Assembly (NCBI RefSeq): GCF_003383615.1
Contig: NZ_QNUL01000024.1
Location: forward strand, 1-64,000
Reading direction: 5' to 3'
Length of the DNA: 64,000 nt
Source: Dyadobacter luteus
Lineage (GTDB): Bacteria; Bacteroidota; Bacteroidia; Cytophagales; Spirosomataceae
The first letter of the stretch is position 1. Every line of letters begins with the position of its first letter. The notes beneath the pieces were generated by a model. The model did no database searches and was not told where the DNA came from. It saw only the letters and a list, made by a program, of their open reading frames with translations. The translations under genes and the position numbers were made by a program. This document shows, piece after piece, positions 53,668-62,146 of this stretch.

Positions 53668-56076
53668 CTACTCACTACGTAATGATTTTACGGGATTTAC
53701 CATTGCGGCTTTGATACTTTGGAAACTGACTGTGACAATTGCAATGATGATTGCTACTGCTCCGACAGCTACAAAAATGAGCGGACTAATTTCTATGCGG
53801 TAGGAGTAGTTGTCCAGCCATTGCTGCATGAAATACCACGCAGCAGGTGAAGCAATCAAAATGGCAACAATAACCAGTTTTACAAAGTCCTTTGATAATG
53901 TATATACCAATTCAGGAATGCTTGCACCGAGCACTTTTCTTACCCCAATTTCTTTCGTTCGTTGTTCCATCACAATAAGCGCTATTGCAAACAAACCCAG
54001 ACAGGAAAGAAATACCGCAACTCCGGCAGCCAGACTAAATACGCTGGACATGTGCTGCTCCTCCTTGTACCAGTTGTTGGTATTTTCATCCATAAACGAT
54101 CCCTGGAAGTCCGACTCGGGTGTAATTTCCTTCCAGACTTTCTTAAGCTTATCCATTGAAGCCGCCAATGAGCCGGGAGCTACACGTACGAAAATATACG
54201 ACGGCGTTTTCTCCAGATGAATCGTAATAGGTTTTTTATCACTTTTGGATGAATAAAGATAAAAGTCAGGAACAAGCCCGATAATCTGAATGTGGGCACC
54301 TGCACTGTCTGTCTGGAAAAACTTACCAACAGGATCAGCCTCTCCTATCATTTTAGCCATACTCTCGGTTATGACAACCCGGTCTGCAGAATCTGCCGGG
54401 TAAGACGGATCGAATTCACGACCTGCCAGCAATTTGATATTCAGCGTTTTGAAATAATCGTAATCTACTCCGAGCCAGTCAGTAGAAACTTCTTTCTCTT
54501 TGTAAGTAAAACCCGACACACTTCTTGATGAACTTCTGTCTTTGCCAATACCGAGATTAACACCCGACCCTGTTAAAGAAATAATTCCCGGATCGCTGGC
54601 CAGACTATTACGCATACGTTGGATAGCTATCTGTCCGTTCACCTTATTTCCTACCGGAATACTGATCACCTGTTCCTTTTCAAAACCCAGCGGCTGAGTA
54701 CGAAGATGATCCACCTGGCGGATCGCGATAATTGAACAGCATATCAGCAAACAGGATAATGAAAACTGTGTGATAATAAGCGAGTTTCGCAGTATACCAG
54801 ATTTCTTCATAGAAACCTTCCCTTTCAGCACTTCCACGACATTCATGCGGGACATCTGCCAGGCGGGATAACCTCCTGCGATCACTGTTACAACGATAAA
54901 CAACACGAAAATAAGCGCCAGTTTGTCTGGCTGCAGCATGTAGTCCAATTTCAGTTTAGTCTGAAAAGTGGCGTTAAAGGTATTTAAAAACAGAACGATC
55001 AGTAATAACCCCACAACAAAACCAGCCAGACAAATTAAAGCTGCCTCTCCCCACACCTGAACAAAAAGTTGCTTTTTCAGTGCTCCCAGCGACTTTCTGA
55101 CGCCTACCTCTCTGGAACGGATAAAAGCTCTTGCTACATTGAGGTTGATAAAGTTGATACACGCGATCAGTAAGATAAAAAAGGCAATTCCAATCAGTGC
55201 ATATACCAGTGCGGCATTGGAACCACCAGACAAATCAACGTTGAAATGAACATTAGCAAGTTTCTGAAGTCGAATGGTGTAAATATCGCCCCGCTCGTCT
55301 GGCTGAGCTCCCTGTTTTTTCAATGCTTTGATATTCCCGGGAAAATACTTCTGCATAAATGGCGCCATCTTTTTTTCAACTGATTCTGCACTTGCACCGG
55401 GAATCAGCTTCACGAATATATTATGCGAATGGGAATCCCATTTGTCGTAATCTCCGGCATAATTCGGGGCATTCTCAACCCTTAGAAACGCGTCAAACTG
55501 GATGGAGGAATTATCCGGAAAATCACCCGCCACACCACTAACTATATATTGTTTCTTATGCTGATCAAGGCCAATCAACAATGCTTTCCCGATTGGGTCT
55601 TCCGTACCGAATACAGCCTTAGCCATGTCCTCCGAAATCACAATATTGCTACGATTACCGAGCGCGGAGGCAGCATTTCCCTTCACCAAAGGGAACGAGA
55701 ATATGTTGAAAAACTCCGGATCGACATATTTGAACATTTTGTCAAAATATTTACCGTTGTACTCCACTACATCACCGCCGTTCACAACCCTGGTAACAGC
55801 TTCAATCTCCGAAAATTCCGTTTTCAATGCCGGTGTCAAAGGATAAGGCATGGAAGTCGAACGCTCTGGTTTTTCAGGTATATTTTCGAAAAAGTAGGTT
55901 TCAAAAATCCGGTCGCCATCTGCATGGAAAGAGTCGAATGTCAGCTGAAAGTACGCAACCAGAAGCAGGAATACGCTGATACAAAATGCCAGCGACAGAC
56001 CGGCGATATTGATAAAGGCATACCCTTTATTTTTCCAGATGTTACGGAATGCAATTTTCAGATAGTTTTTAAACAT
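53668..56076 (-). CDS. Double FtsX/MacB-type ABC permease (6)
   Basis: 802 residues from the ATG at 56076 (MFKNYLKIAFRNIWKNKGYAF); 14 codons of upstream reading are rejected on family start position. First FtsX block SREVGVRKSLGALKKQLFVQV, second KEIGVRKVLGASIPELVYTL, ending NPVKSLRSE. The second half starts KKSGILRNSLIITQFSLSCLLI. It has no operator directly upstream; 153 bp of AGCTAATAGCT-type repeats separate it from permease 7, with which it is probably co-transcribed. Confidence 0.92.
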   Translation of the reverse strand: MFKNYLKIAFRNIWKNKGYAFINIAGLSLAFCISVFLLLVAYFQLTFDSFHADGDRIFETYFFENIPEKPERSTSMPYPLTPALKTEFSEIEAVTRVVNGGDVVEYNGKYFDKMFKYVDPEFFNIFSFPLVKGNAASALGNRSNIVISEDMAKAVFGTEDPIGKALLIGLDQHKKQYIVSGVAGDFPDNSSIQFDAFLRVENAPNYAGDYDKWDSHSHNIFVKLIPGASAESVEKKMAPFMQKYFPGNIKALKKQGAQPDERGDIYTIRLQKLANVHFNVDLSGGSNAALVYALIGIAFFILLIACINFINLNVARAFIRSREVGVRKSLGALKKQLFVQVWGEAALICLAGFVVGLLLIVLFLNTFNATFQTKLKLDYMLQPDKLALIFVLFIVVTVIAGGYPAWQMSRMNVVEVLKGKVSMKKSGILRNSLIITQFSLSCLLICCSIIAIRQVDHLRTQPLGFEKEQVISIPVGNKVNGQIAIQRMRNSLASDPGIISLTGSGVNLGIGKDRSSSRSVSGFTYKEKEVSTDWLGVDYDYFKTLNIKLLAGREFDPSYPADSADRVVITESMAKMIGEADPVGKFFQTDSAGAHIQIIGLVPDFYLYSSKSDKKPITIHLEKTPSYIFVRVAPGSLAASMDKLKKVWKEITPESDFQGSFMDENTNNWYKEEQHMSSVFSLAAGVAVFLSCLGLFAIALIVMEQRTKEIGVRKVLGASIPELVYTLSKDFVKLVIVAILIASPAAWYFMQQWLDNYSYRIEISPLIFVAVGAVAIIIAIVTVSFQSIKAAMVNPVKSLRSE

Positions 56077-56084
56077 GGCTGTTA

Positions 56085-56225
56085 GCTCTAAGCGTTTAGC
56101 TGTCAGCTTATAGCTCACAGCCGTAATGGTTGATAAATCACTTATTTTTAAATCCCTTCCAGGATATTTCTTTCGCTATTATATTTTGAAAGCCATCCTC
56201 GGCTAATGGCTATGTGCTAATAGCT
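56085..56225. repeat. AGCT(A/T)TTAGCT-type repeats between permeases 6 and 7
   Basis: GCTGTTAGCTCTAAGCG, AGCTGTCAGCTTATAGCTC and GGCTAATGGCTATGTGC stand near both ends of this gap; they resemble the repeats at 10609-10751. No coding potential. Confidence 0.5.
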
Positions 56226-56229
56226 GCCC

Positions 56230-58686
56230 CTATTCACTTCGCAACGACTTCACGGGGTTCATGATTGCAGCACGAATAGCTTGGGAACTTACAGTAACCA
56301 GAGCAATAATCACCGACAGAATACCTGCTATCAGGAACATCCACCATTCAATGGTGATTTTATAAGCAAAACCCTGCAACCATTTATTCATTACATACCA
56401 GGTGAGCGGTGTGGCAATAACAATCGCGATTACAACCAGTTTCATAAAGTCACCGGAAAGTAATCCTACGATATTACCAACAGAAGCACCAAGTACTTTT
56501 CTCACGCCTATTTCCTTCACTCTCTGCTGGGCGGCAAAAGTCGCAAGGCCAAACAATCCCAGACAAGAGATCAGTATAGAAATAACAGTGAATGCATTTA
56601 CAATGCGGGAAGTGCGCGCATCAGCAGCATAGTTTTTTTGGAAATCCTCGTTTAAAAAGCTGTACGAAAAGGGTTCGTCGGGCACCAGAGACTTCCATTT
56701 GGTTTCTAAGAATGGAAGTACTTTTCCAACATCCGATGTGTTCACGTGTGCAACGATATAATTCAGATCGTTACCAAAATGAGGGAATAGTGCATAAGGC
56801 TCAATAGTTTGATGAAGATCAGCAAAATGAAAATCTTTAACCACACCAACAATTTCTATCTCCTGAAATACCCCTCCTCCTCTGTCAAAACTAATTTTTG
56901 AGCCAACAGCCTTCGTTAAAGGAATGTTAAACTTTTTAATAGTTGCTTCGTTCACAACCATTCTGAAATTTGTATCGCCCGGAAATTCAGCTGAAAGCAT
57001 CCTTCCGGCCACCATTTCAAATTCCATTGTTTTCATAAAATCCGGCGCTACCCAGTTCGTTTTAATGATCGAACCTTCGTTCATGCTCTGACCGGAACGG
57101 TAGCCAGTCATATCGCTGGGATTTAATATTCCTGGATAATAAGACGTTCCTGATGCAGAAGCAATCTGATTATTTTGCAAAATTTCACTTCGGAGCGACG
57201 AATAGGCTTTTTTCGCCTGTTCACTTCTTAATGGAATTACAATCTGCTGGTCCTTGGTGAAACCCAATGGCCGGTCGCGCATGAAATTGATCTGTCCCTG
57301 AATAACCATCGTTGCGACAACAAGCCCGATGGAAATCACAAATTGAAATACAACAAGTCCGCGCCTTAAAGCAGTTGCAGAAACCGAATTCACAAACCTG
57401 CCTTTGATGACATCAAGCGGATTGAAAACTGACAAATAAAACGCAGGATAGCTCCCTGACAATAAACCTGTCAAGACAGCTAACAAAATAAACGCAACAA
57501 TTATTTCCGGTTTAAAAAAATTAGAAACCAGTAAAGTTTTATCAGATAACTGATTAAACAACGGCAAAAACAAAACCACAGAAACCAACGCTAAAATGAG
57601 TGCAAGTAACGTCAGCACCATTGATTCACCCAAAAACTGACCTATTAATCCTCCCTTACCTGCTCCCATTACTTTTCTCATCCCAACTTCTGCGGCTCGC
57701 TTCGCCGATCGTGCTGTCGACAGATTCATGAAATTAATGCAAGCTATTAACAGCGTAAAAATGGCAATCGAAGCCAGCACATACAAATACGTAGCACTTG
57801 TAGTAGGTGTGATAATGTCCGTTACTTTATTAAACAAGTGAATATCCGTCACCGGAAGTAAACTCATGTGTTTGGCGTAACCGGCAGCTTTGATGTCCTT
57901 GCCCGCGTACTTAGCCACAAACGCGGGCAGTTTTTCGTTAAATTTTCTGAAATCCGTACCAGGTTTTACACGTATGTAGGTGTAAAACATGTTGTTATTG
58001 GTAAAATCCAGGTTACCCTGTTTCAGATAATCCCCCACCCAGCCAGACATCATTGGCACAAAGTACCTGGCGTCAAAATGGGAACGGGCGCTTTCATCTT
58101 TGTATACACCTGTAACAATAAAATTCTCTCCATTCCCATCGGTACCGCCTATATTGATCGTTTTGTTTATGGCAGAAGTATTTCCGAAAAGCTTTTTTGC
58201 CACATCTTCAGAAAGCACGACAGACCGGGGATCTTTCAAAGCAGAATTACGGTCTCCTTCAATAAACTGGTAAGAAAACATATCAAAAAAAGTGGAATCC
58301 ACATGGCAGCCTTTTGTTTCAAAGACTGACTTCACAGTTTTGCCGGAATCCACCACTTTAAGCAGCGTTTTGTTTTCTAGAAAATTAACCCACGCTCTGG
58401 TTACCTGAACAACTTCGGGAAACTCCTGCTTCAAAGCTCCCGCATAGGGAGCCGGAGCACGCGGATTATCCATTTTCTCGCCATTAAACCTTACATTTTC
58501 ACTACGTACAAGGTACAGTTCGTTGGCATGTTCCTGATGTTTATCAAAAGAAACCTCACTCAAAATGTAAAGTAACAGCAACATACAACAGGTCATCCCG
58601 ACAGACAGCCCAAATATATTGATAAAGGAAAACAACTTACTTTTCAGCAAATTTCTCCAGGCAATTTTAAGATAGTTTTTGATCAT
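56230..58686 (-). CDS. Double FtsX/MacB-type ABC permease (7)
   Basis: 818 residues (MIKNYLKIAWRNLLKSKLF). FtsX blocks AAEVGMRKVMGAGKGGLIGQF and KEIGVRKVLGASVGNIVGLL, ending NPVKSLRSE. The twin operator lies 132 bp upstream (58818-58853), so this is probably the first gene of a three-permease operon (7-6-5). The periplasmic insertion differs from the neighbours, for example in KLFGNTSAINKTINIGGTDG. Confidence 0.93.
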   Translation of the reverse strand: MIKNYLKIAWRNLLKSKLFSFINIFGLSVGMTCCMLLLLYILSEVSFDKHQEHANELYLVRSENVRFNGEKMDNPRAPAPYAGALKQEFPEVVQVTRAWVNFLENKTLLKVVDSGKTVKSVFETKGCHVDSTFFDMFSYQFIEGDRNSALKDPRSVVLSEDVAKKLFGNTSAINKTINIGGTDGNGENFIVTGVYKDESARSHFDARYFVPMMSGWVGDYLKQGNLDFTNNNMFYTYIRVKPGTDFRKFNEKLPAFVAKYAGKDIKAAGYAKHMSLLPVTDIHLFNKVTDIITPTTSATYLYVLASIAIFTLLIACINFMNLSTARSAKRAAEVGMRKVMGAGKGGLIGQFLGESMVLTLLALILALVSVVLFLPLFNQLSDKTLLVSNFFKPEIIVAFILLAVLTGLLSGSYPAFYLSVFNPLDVIKGRFVNSVSATALRRGLVVFQFVISIGLVVATMVIQGQINFMRDRPLGFTKDQQIVIPLRSEQAKKAYSSLRSEILQNNQIASASGTSYYPGILNPSDMTGYRSGQSMNEGSIIKTNWVAPDFMKTMEFEMVAGRMLSAEFPGDTNFRMVVNEATIKKFNIPLTKAVGSKISFDRGGGVFQEIEIVGVVKDFHFADLHQTIEPYALFPHFGNDLNYIVAHVNTSDVGKVLPFLETKWKSLVPDEPFSYSFLNEDFQKNYAADARTSRIVNAFTVISILISCLGLFGLATFAAQQRVKEIGVRKVLGASVGNIVGLLSGDFMKLVVIAIVIATPLTWYVMNKWLQGFAYKITIEWWMFLIAGILSVIIALVTVSSQAIRAAIMNPVKSLRSE

Positions 58687-58817
58687 GGCTTTGAAGGATG
58701 CGCTCAGGCGTGGAGCTCTTATCTGGCAGAGAGTGAAAGATAATCATACCAAATTACCCTCAAAACAACAACAAACTGAAATACAAACACTTAAACACCA
58801 AATTAGCAAAGAAAAAG

Positions 58818-58853
58818 TGTTCAATTACGGACACTTTCGTTCACAATTGGACT
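58818..58853. promoter_or_regulatory. Twin inverted-repeat operator (permeases 7-6-5)
   Basis: TGTTCaattacGGACA, 4 bp, CGTTCacaattGGACT, 20-bp period, 132 bp upstream of permease 7 and 40 bp after the stop of permease 8. Confidence 0.75.
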
Positions 58854-58892
58854 GATGGCAATTATCAATCCTAAACGCTAATCCTCATGGTC

Positions 58893-61283
58893 CTACTCAT
58901 TTTTCAAACTCTTCACGGGATTCATCAGCGCCGCTCTGATACTTTGGTAGCTAATCGTAAAAAGTGCCACGAGAACGGCACAAAAACCAGCAACTGCAAA
59001 AATGATCCAGTTTAATTCGATTTTATATTCAAAGCCTTTGAGCCAGGAAGACATAAAATAGAAGCCAATAGGAGATGCGATAACGATGGCTATCAATACC
59101 AGAATTAGAAAATCTGTAGAAAGTAGCGTTACGATAGCGGCAACAGATGCTCCCAGCACTTTCCGGATTCCTACTTCTTTAAGGCGTCTTTCGGCGGTGA
59201 AAGTGGCCAGCCCAAACAGACCAAGACAGGAAATGAGTACAGCTATCGCTGCAAACGCGTTGAAAAGAACCGCTGTACGCTGCTCACTTTTATAGAGCCT
59301 GTCGTAGGTATCATCAAGAAATGAATAGTCCAAGGCATAATCTGGAATCATTTCATTCCAAACTCTTTCTACCGCGCGTATCGCTTCTGCCTCCTTACCC
59401 GGAAGCGCTTTTACATACAATCCCAAGCTCCATTCGGTATTGTTGAAAAGCACCAGAGGTTCAATTTTCTCACGAAGGCTTTTAAAATGAAAGTCTCTTA
59501 CAATACCGATCACTACACCTTTTTTACCCTGGAAATCAAACCTCTGACCAATCACAGGCTTGGGCAAATTCAGTTTCCGAACAGCAGTTTCATTCAGGAC
59601 TACATTACTTTGATCTGTGATGCTATTGGGTTCAAACCACCTTCCTTCTTTTATTTTCACATCGAACAGCTTATGAAAGTTATCTTCGACCGCAATTTGG
59701 GAAACAGTAGGATTGAAATCTTTTGGACGACCATTCCAATCGTAACTGCCCGTTGTGCTGCTACCGATTTGTACGATGCTCTGGCTCGCCACAGTAACAT
59801 CCGCAATACTGGATTCAGTTAGTAACCTACTTTTCATGGTCACTGGTGCAACTTTTGCTTTCAGTGACCAAGGAATCCGAAATGTAAATGTGTGAGCACG
59901 GTCATATCCCAGTTCTTTTTCACGTACAAATTTCATCTGCTGAAATACGACCAAAGTAGAGATAAGAAAAACTACCGCCACGGTGAACTGAACAACCACA
60001 AGCGCTTTTCTGAAACCCCCGTTTGTAGAGCCGAGCACATTGTTTCCTCTTAATATATCAAAAGGCTTGAACGACGACAATAGCAAGGAAGGATAAACAC
60101 CTGTAAGAAGTATGGCTGTGAATGTAGTTCCGACGAGAACGTACCAGAGTGAAGCATTGCTAAGAAAAAACTCAAAAGTTCTACCTGTCAGGGAATTGAA
60201 GACAGGAATTAACAAATAAACAGACAAAAATGCCAATAGAAAAGCGGCAAAGCATGTCAGTACAGACTCGGTCATAAATTGCCCGAAAAGATGCGAGCTA
60301 CCTGCCCCCAAAAGCTTTTTAACACCTATCTCTTTAGATCTTACGCTGGCTCTTGCAGTGGTTAGATTCACGTAATTGATACAGGCTACAAGCAAAATAA
60401 CCAAAGCCAAGCCAAAGAAAATATAAATTGTGCGCTTGTCGCCCACGTGCTGGCTGGCTCCCTGAATCTGATTGTTAAAGTGCATCTGGGTTAACGGCTC
60501 CACTTCCAGAGTAATGTTTGTCGACGGTTTTCCATTGTCATCCAACTTTGCACCAGAGATCACTTTAGTTAACTTTTTCCCAAACTCATTCCGATTCGTG
60601 TTTTTCTTTAATACAGTATAAGTTTCGTAGTTGAACTGATTCCAGTTATTGTCATTTTCAAATATCTTAGGGTTAGCCCAATAAGCTGCTATTGGAATAA
60701 TGAAATCATATTGAAAACTGGAATTGGCCGGATTGGCTTTATAGATAGCCGAAACAGTATAATCCAGCAAATCTATTCTGACAATTTCACCTAGCGCATG
60801 GGATGTGTTGAAGAGTTGCAATGCTTTTGCTTCCGTCATTGCGATGTTGCGTACCGTAGCTGAAAAATCCGAAGCAGAGCCTTCCACAAACTGATAATCG
60901 AAAACGCGAAACCAGTTGGAATCTGCATAAATCACATTTTCGGCATTCACTTTTCGGTCACCCACTCGCAATGATAAGCTCCCGATACTATTTTTCCGCG
61001 TGACCATTTCGACTTCTGGTAGTTTACTCAGCTCATTTGTCAATGGTAATGGCGTATTGGACCAATGCCAGGTCTCTTCCTTACTTACCTGGAGATGCGT
61101 AATGATTCTGGAAATCTTGTCAGATTTTTGATGATATGCATCAAAGCTCAGCTCATTCTGAACCCATAGCAAAATGAAGACAGCTGCAACCATTCCCCCG
61201 GTAAGACCGATGATGTTGAGGCCGGTAAACAATTTCGAAGCCATCAGATTCCGAAACGCAATTTTCAGGTGGTTTTTCAGCAT
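58893..61283 (-). CDS. Double FtsX/MacB-type ABC permease (8)
   Basis: 796 residues (MLKNHLKIAFRNLMASKLF). FtsX blocks SKEIGVKKLLGAGSSHLFGQF and KEVGIRKVLGASVAAIVTLL, ending NPVKSLKNE. The operator lies unusually far upstream (256 bp), and between operator and start there is a second permease-like start, MLKNYL at 61432, which soon runs into the GGGGCATGGGG-type repeat. This suggests loss of a permease gene that used to stand between. Confidence 0.92.
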   Translation of the reverse strand: MLKNHLKIAFRNLMASKLFTGLNIIGLTGGMVAAVFILLWVQNELSFDAYHQKSDKISRIITHLQVSKEETWHWSNTPLPLTNELSKLPEVEMVTRKNSIGSLSLRVGDRKVNAENVIYADSNWFRVFDYQFVEGSASDFSATVRNIAMTEAKALQLFNTSHALGEIVRIDLLDYTVSAIYKANPANSSFQYDFIIPIAAYWANPKIFENDNNWNQFNYETYTVLKKNTNRNEFGKKLTKVISGAKLDDNGKPSTNITLEVEPLTQMHFNNQIQGASQHVGDKRTIYIFFGLALVILLVACINYVNLTTARASVRSKEIGVKKLLGAGSSHLFGQFMTESVLTCFAAFLLAFLSVYLLIPVFNSLTGRTFEFFLSNASLWYVLVGTTFTAILLTGVYPSLLLSSFKPFDILRGNNVLGSTNGGFRKALVVVQFTVAVVFLISTLVVFQQMKFVREKELGYDRAHTFTFRIPWSLKAKVAPVTMKSRLLTESSIADVTVASQSIVQIGSSTTGSYDWNGRPKDFNPTVSQIAVEDNFHKLFDVKIKEGRWFEPNSITDQSNVVLNETAVRKLNLPKPVIGQRFDFQGKKGVVIGIVRDFHFKSLREKIEPLVLFNNTEWSLGLYVKALPGKEAEAIRAVERVWNEMIPDYALDYSFLDDTYDRLYKSEQRTAVLFNAFAAIAVLISCLGLFGLATFTAERRLKEVGIRKVLGASVAAIVTLLSTDFLILVLIAIVIASPIGFYFMSSWLKGFEYKIELNWIIFAVAGFCAVLVALFTISYQSIRAALMNPVKSLKNE

Positions 61284-61354
61284 AAGGGTTGGGGGTTAAG
61301 GGATTAGGGCAGAGTTCTAAGGGCTTTGAGCAGAGGAATTTGGGCATGGAGTTA

Positions 61355-61432
61355 ATAGCCTGGGATAATACTTATCAGTACAAATATCCTGTGCCCCATG
61401 CCCCTAATCCCCGTCAGGTAGTTTTTGAGCAT
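61355..61432 (-). other. Short reading frame beginning MLKNYL: possible permease remnant
   Basis: On the minus strand an ATG at 61432 opens a 26-residue frame, MLKNYLTGIRGMGHRIF..., whose first six residues equal the start of permeases 5 and, nearly, 2, 6 and 7. The rest is repeat-like sequence (GGGGATTAGGGGCATGGGG) without similarity to permeases. It lies 107 bp downstream of the twin operator, the distance seen at PadR. It may be a deletion scar; a leader peptide is the alternative. The rest of the 394-bp gap holds only the operator and AT-rich sequence. Confidence 0.45.
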
Positions 61433-61538
61433 AGCATCCTTAACAGTTCAAACTAAAAAGCATATAATTATACCAGCTATAAATTTAATTTTAATACACT
61501 AATATACAGATACTTATATCAGTCACTTAAAACCATAT

Positions 61539-61574
61539 TGTCCGATTCCGAACACATTTGTACGAAATTGAAGT
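61539..61574. promoter_or_regulatory. Twin inverted-repeat operator (permease 8)
   Basis: TGTCCgattccGAACA, 4 bp, TGTACgaaattGAAGT, 20-bp period. The left half is perfect, the right half has a decayed GAAGT arm. Confidence 0.68.
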
Positions 61575-61677
61575 TGGCATTTTTTAACCGGGTCGTGTTG
61601 CGAAAAAATCCGGATATAAATCCAACCAAATCAACCGATATACTGTCATTACTTCATACCTCTAACCCAAACCTATT

Positions 61678-62113
61678 ATGAAAAAGCTGTACAGCCTTAT
61701 CTTGCTTGCAACTGGTTGCATCATTGTTTCCTGTAAAAAGGAAAATATAAATAGCCGTGAAAATGTAGGAATCGTAGGTAAATGGAAATTAACAGAAACA
61801 TTTACGACTGATCAATACGACTGATCAAAATGGTGTTACCAACTGGCAAAAAGTAGGTGAACACGCATCTTCACTTCTTGAATTCAAAGCAAATGGAGAT
61901 TTCTCAGAGATAAAAGGGCTGATTTATTCCTCTATTAATGTGAATAATACCTACAAACTACTGAAAGACAGCACTATCGTTTTGAGTGTTAAAGATTCTG
62001 TTTCTTTTCCTCACAAAACCAAATGGTCGTATTCTGAACTTACTCCCGAAACACTTGTCATTAACCCGGGCTGTATTGCCCCCTGCGGCGCTAAATATAT
62101 CCCGGTAAAATAG
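61678..62113 (+). pseudogene. Lipocalin-like lipoprotein gene disrupted by a 13-bp tandem duplication
   Basis: The ATG at 61678 opens a lipoprotein (MKKLYSLILLATGCIIVSC lipobox, Cys19) with GIVGKWKLTETF, the start seen in lipocalin-like lipoproteins. It stops after 48 residues (TGA at 61822). The 13-mer TACGACTGATCAA occurs twice in direct succession (61803-61815, 61816-61828). Removing one copy restores an uninterrupted 140-residue frame to TAG at 62111, reading NGVTNWQKVGEHASSLLEF, ANGDFSEIKG and ending GAKYIPVK. Thus the ancestral gene is intact apart from one recent slippage or duplication event. Confidence 0.85.
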
Positions 62114-62146
62114 CTGGAAGCTCCGTGGCAAACAGCCTGTAGCGCA

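Noticed and set aside
61803..61828. Programmed frameshifting in the lipoprotein gene
   Set aside because: The break coincides with an exact 13-bp duplication rather than a slippery heptamer with a downstream structure, so mutation is the simpler reading.
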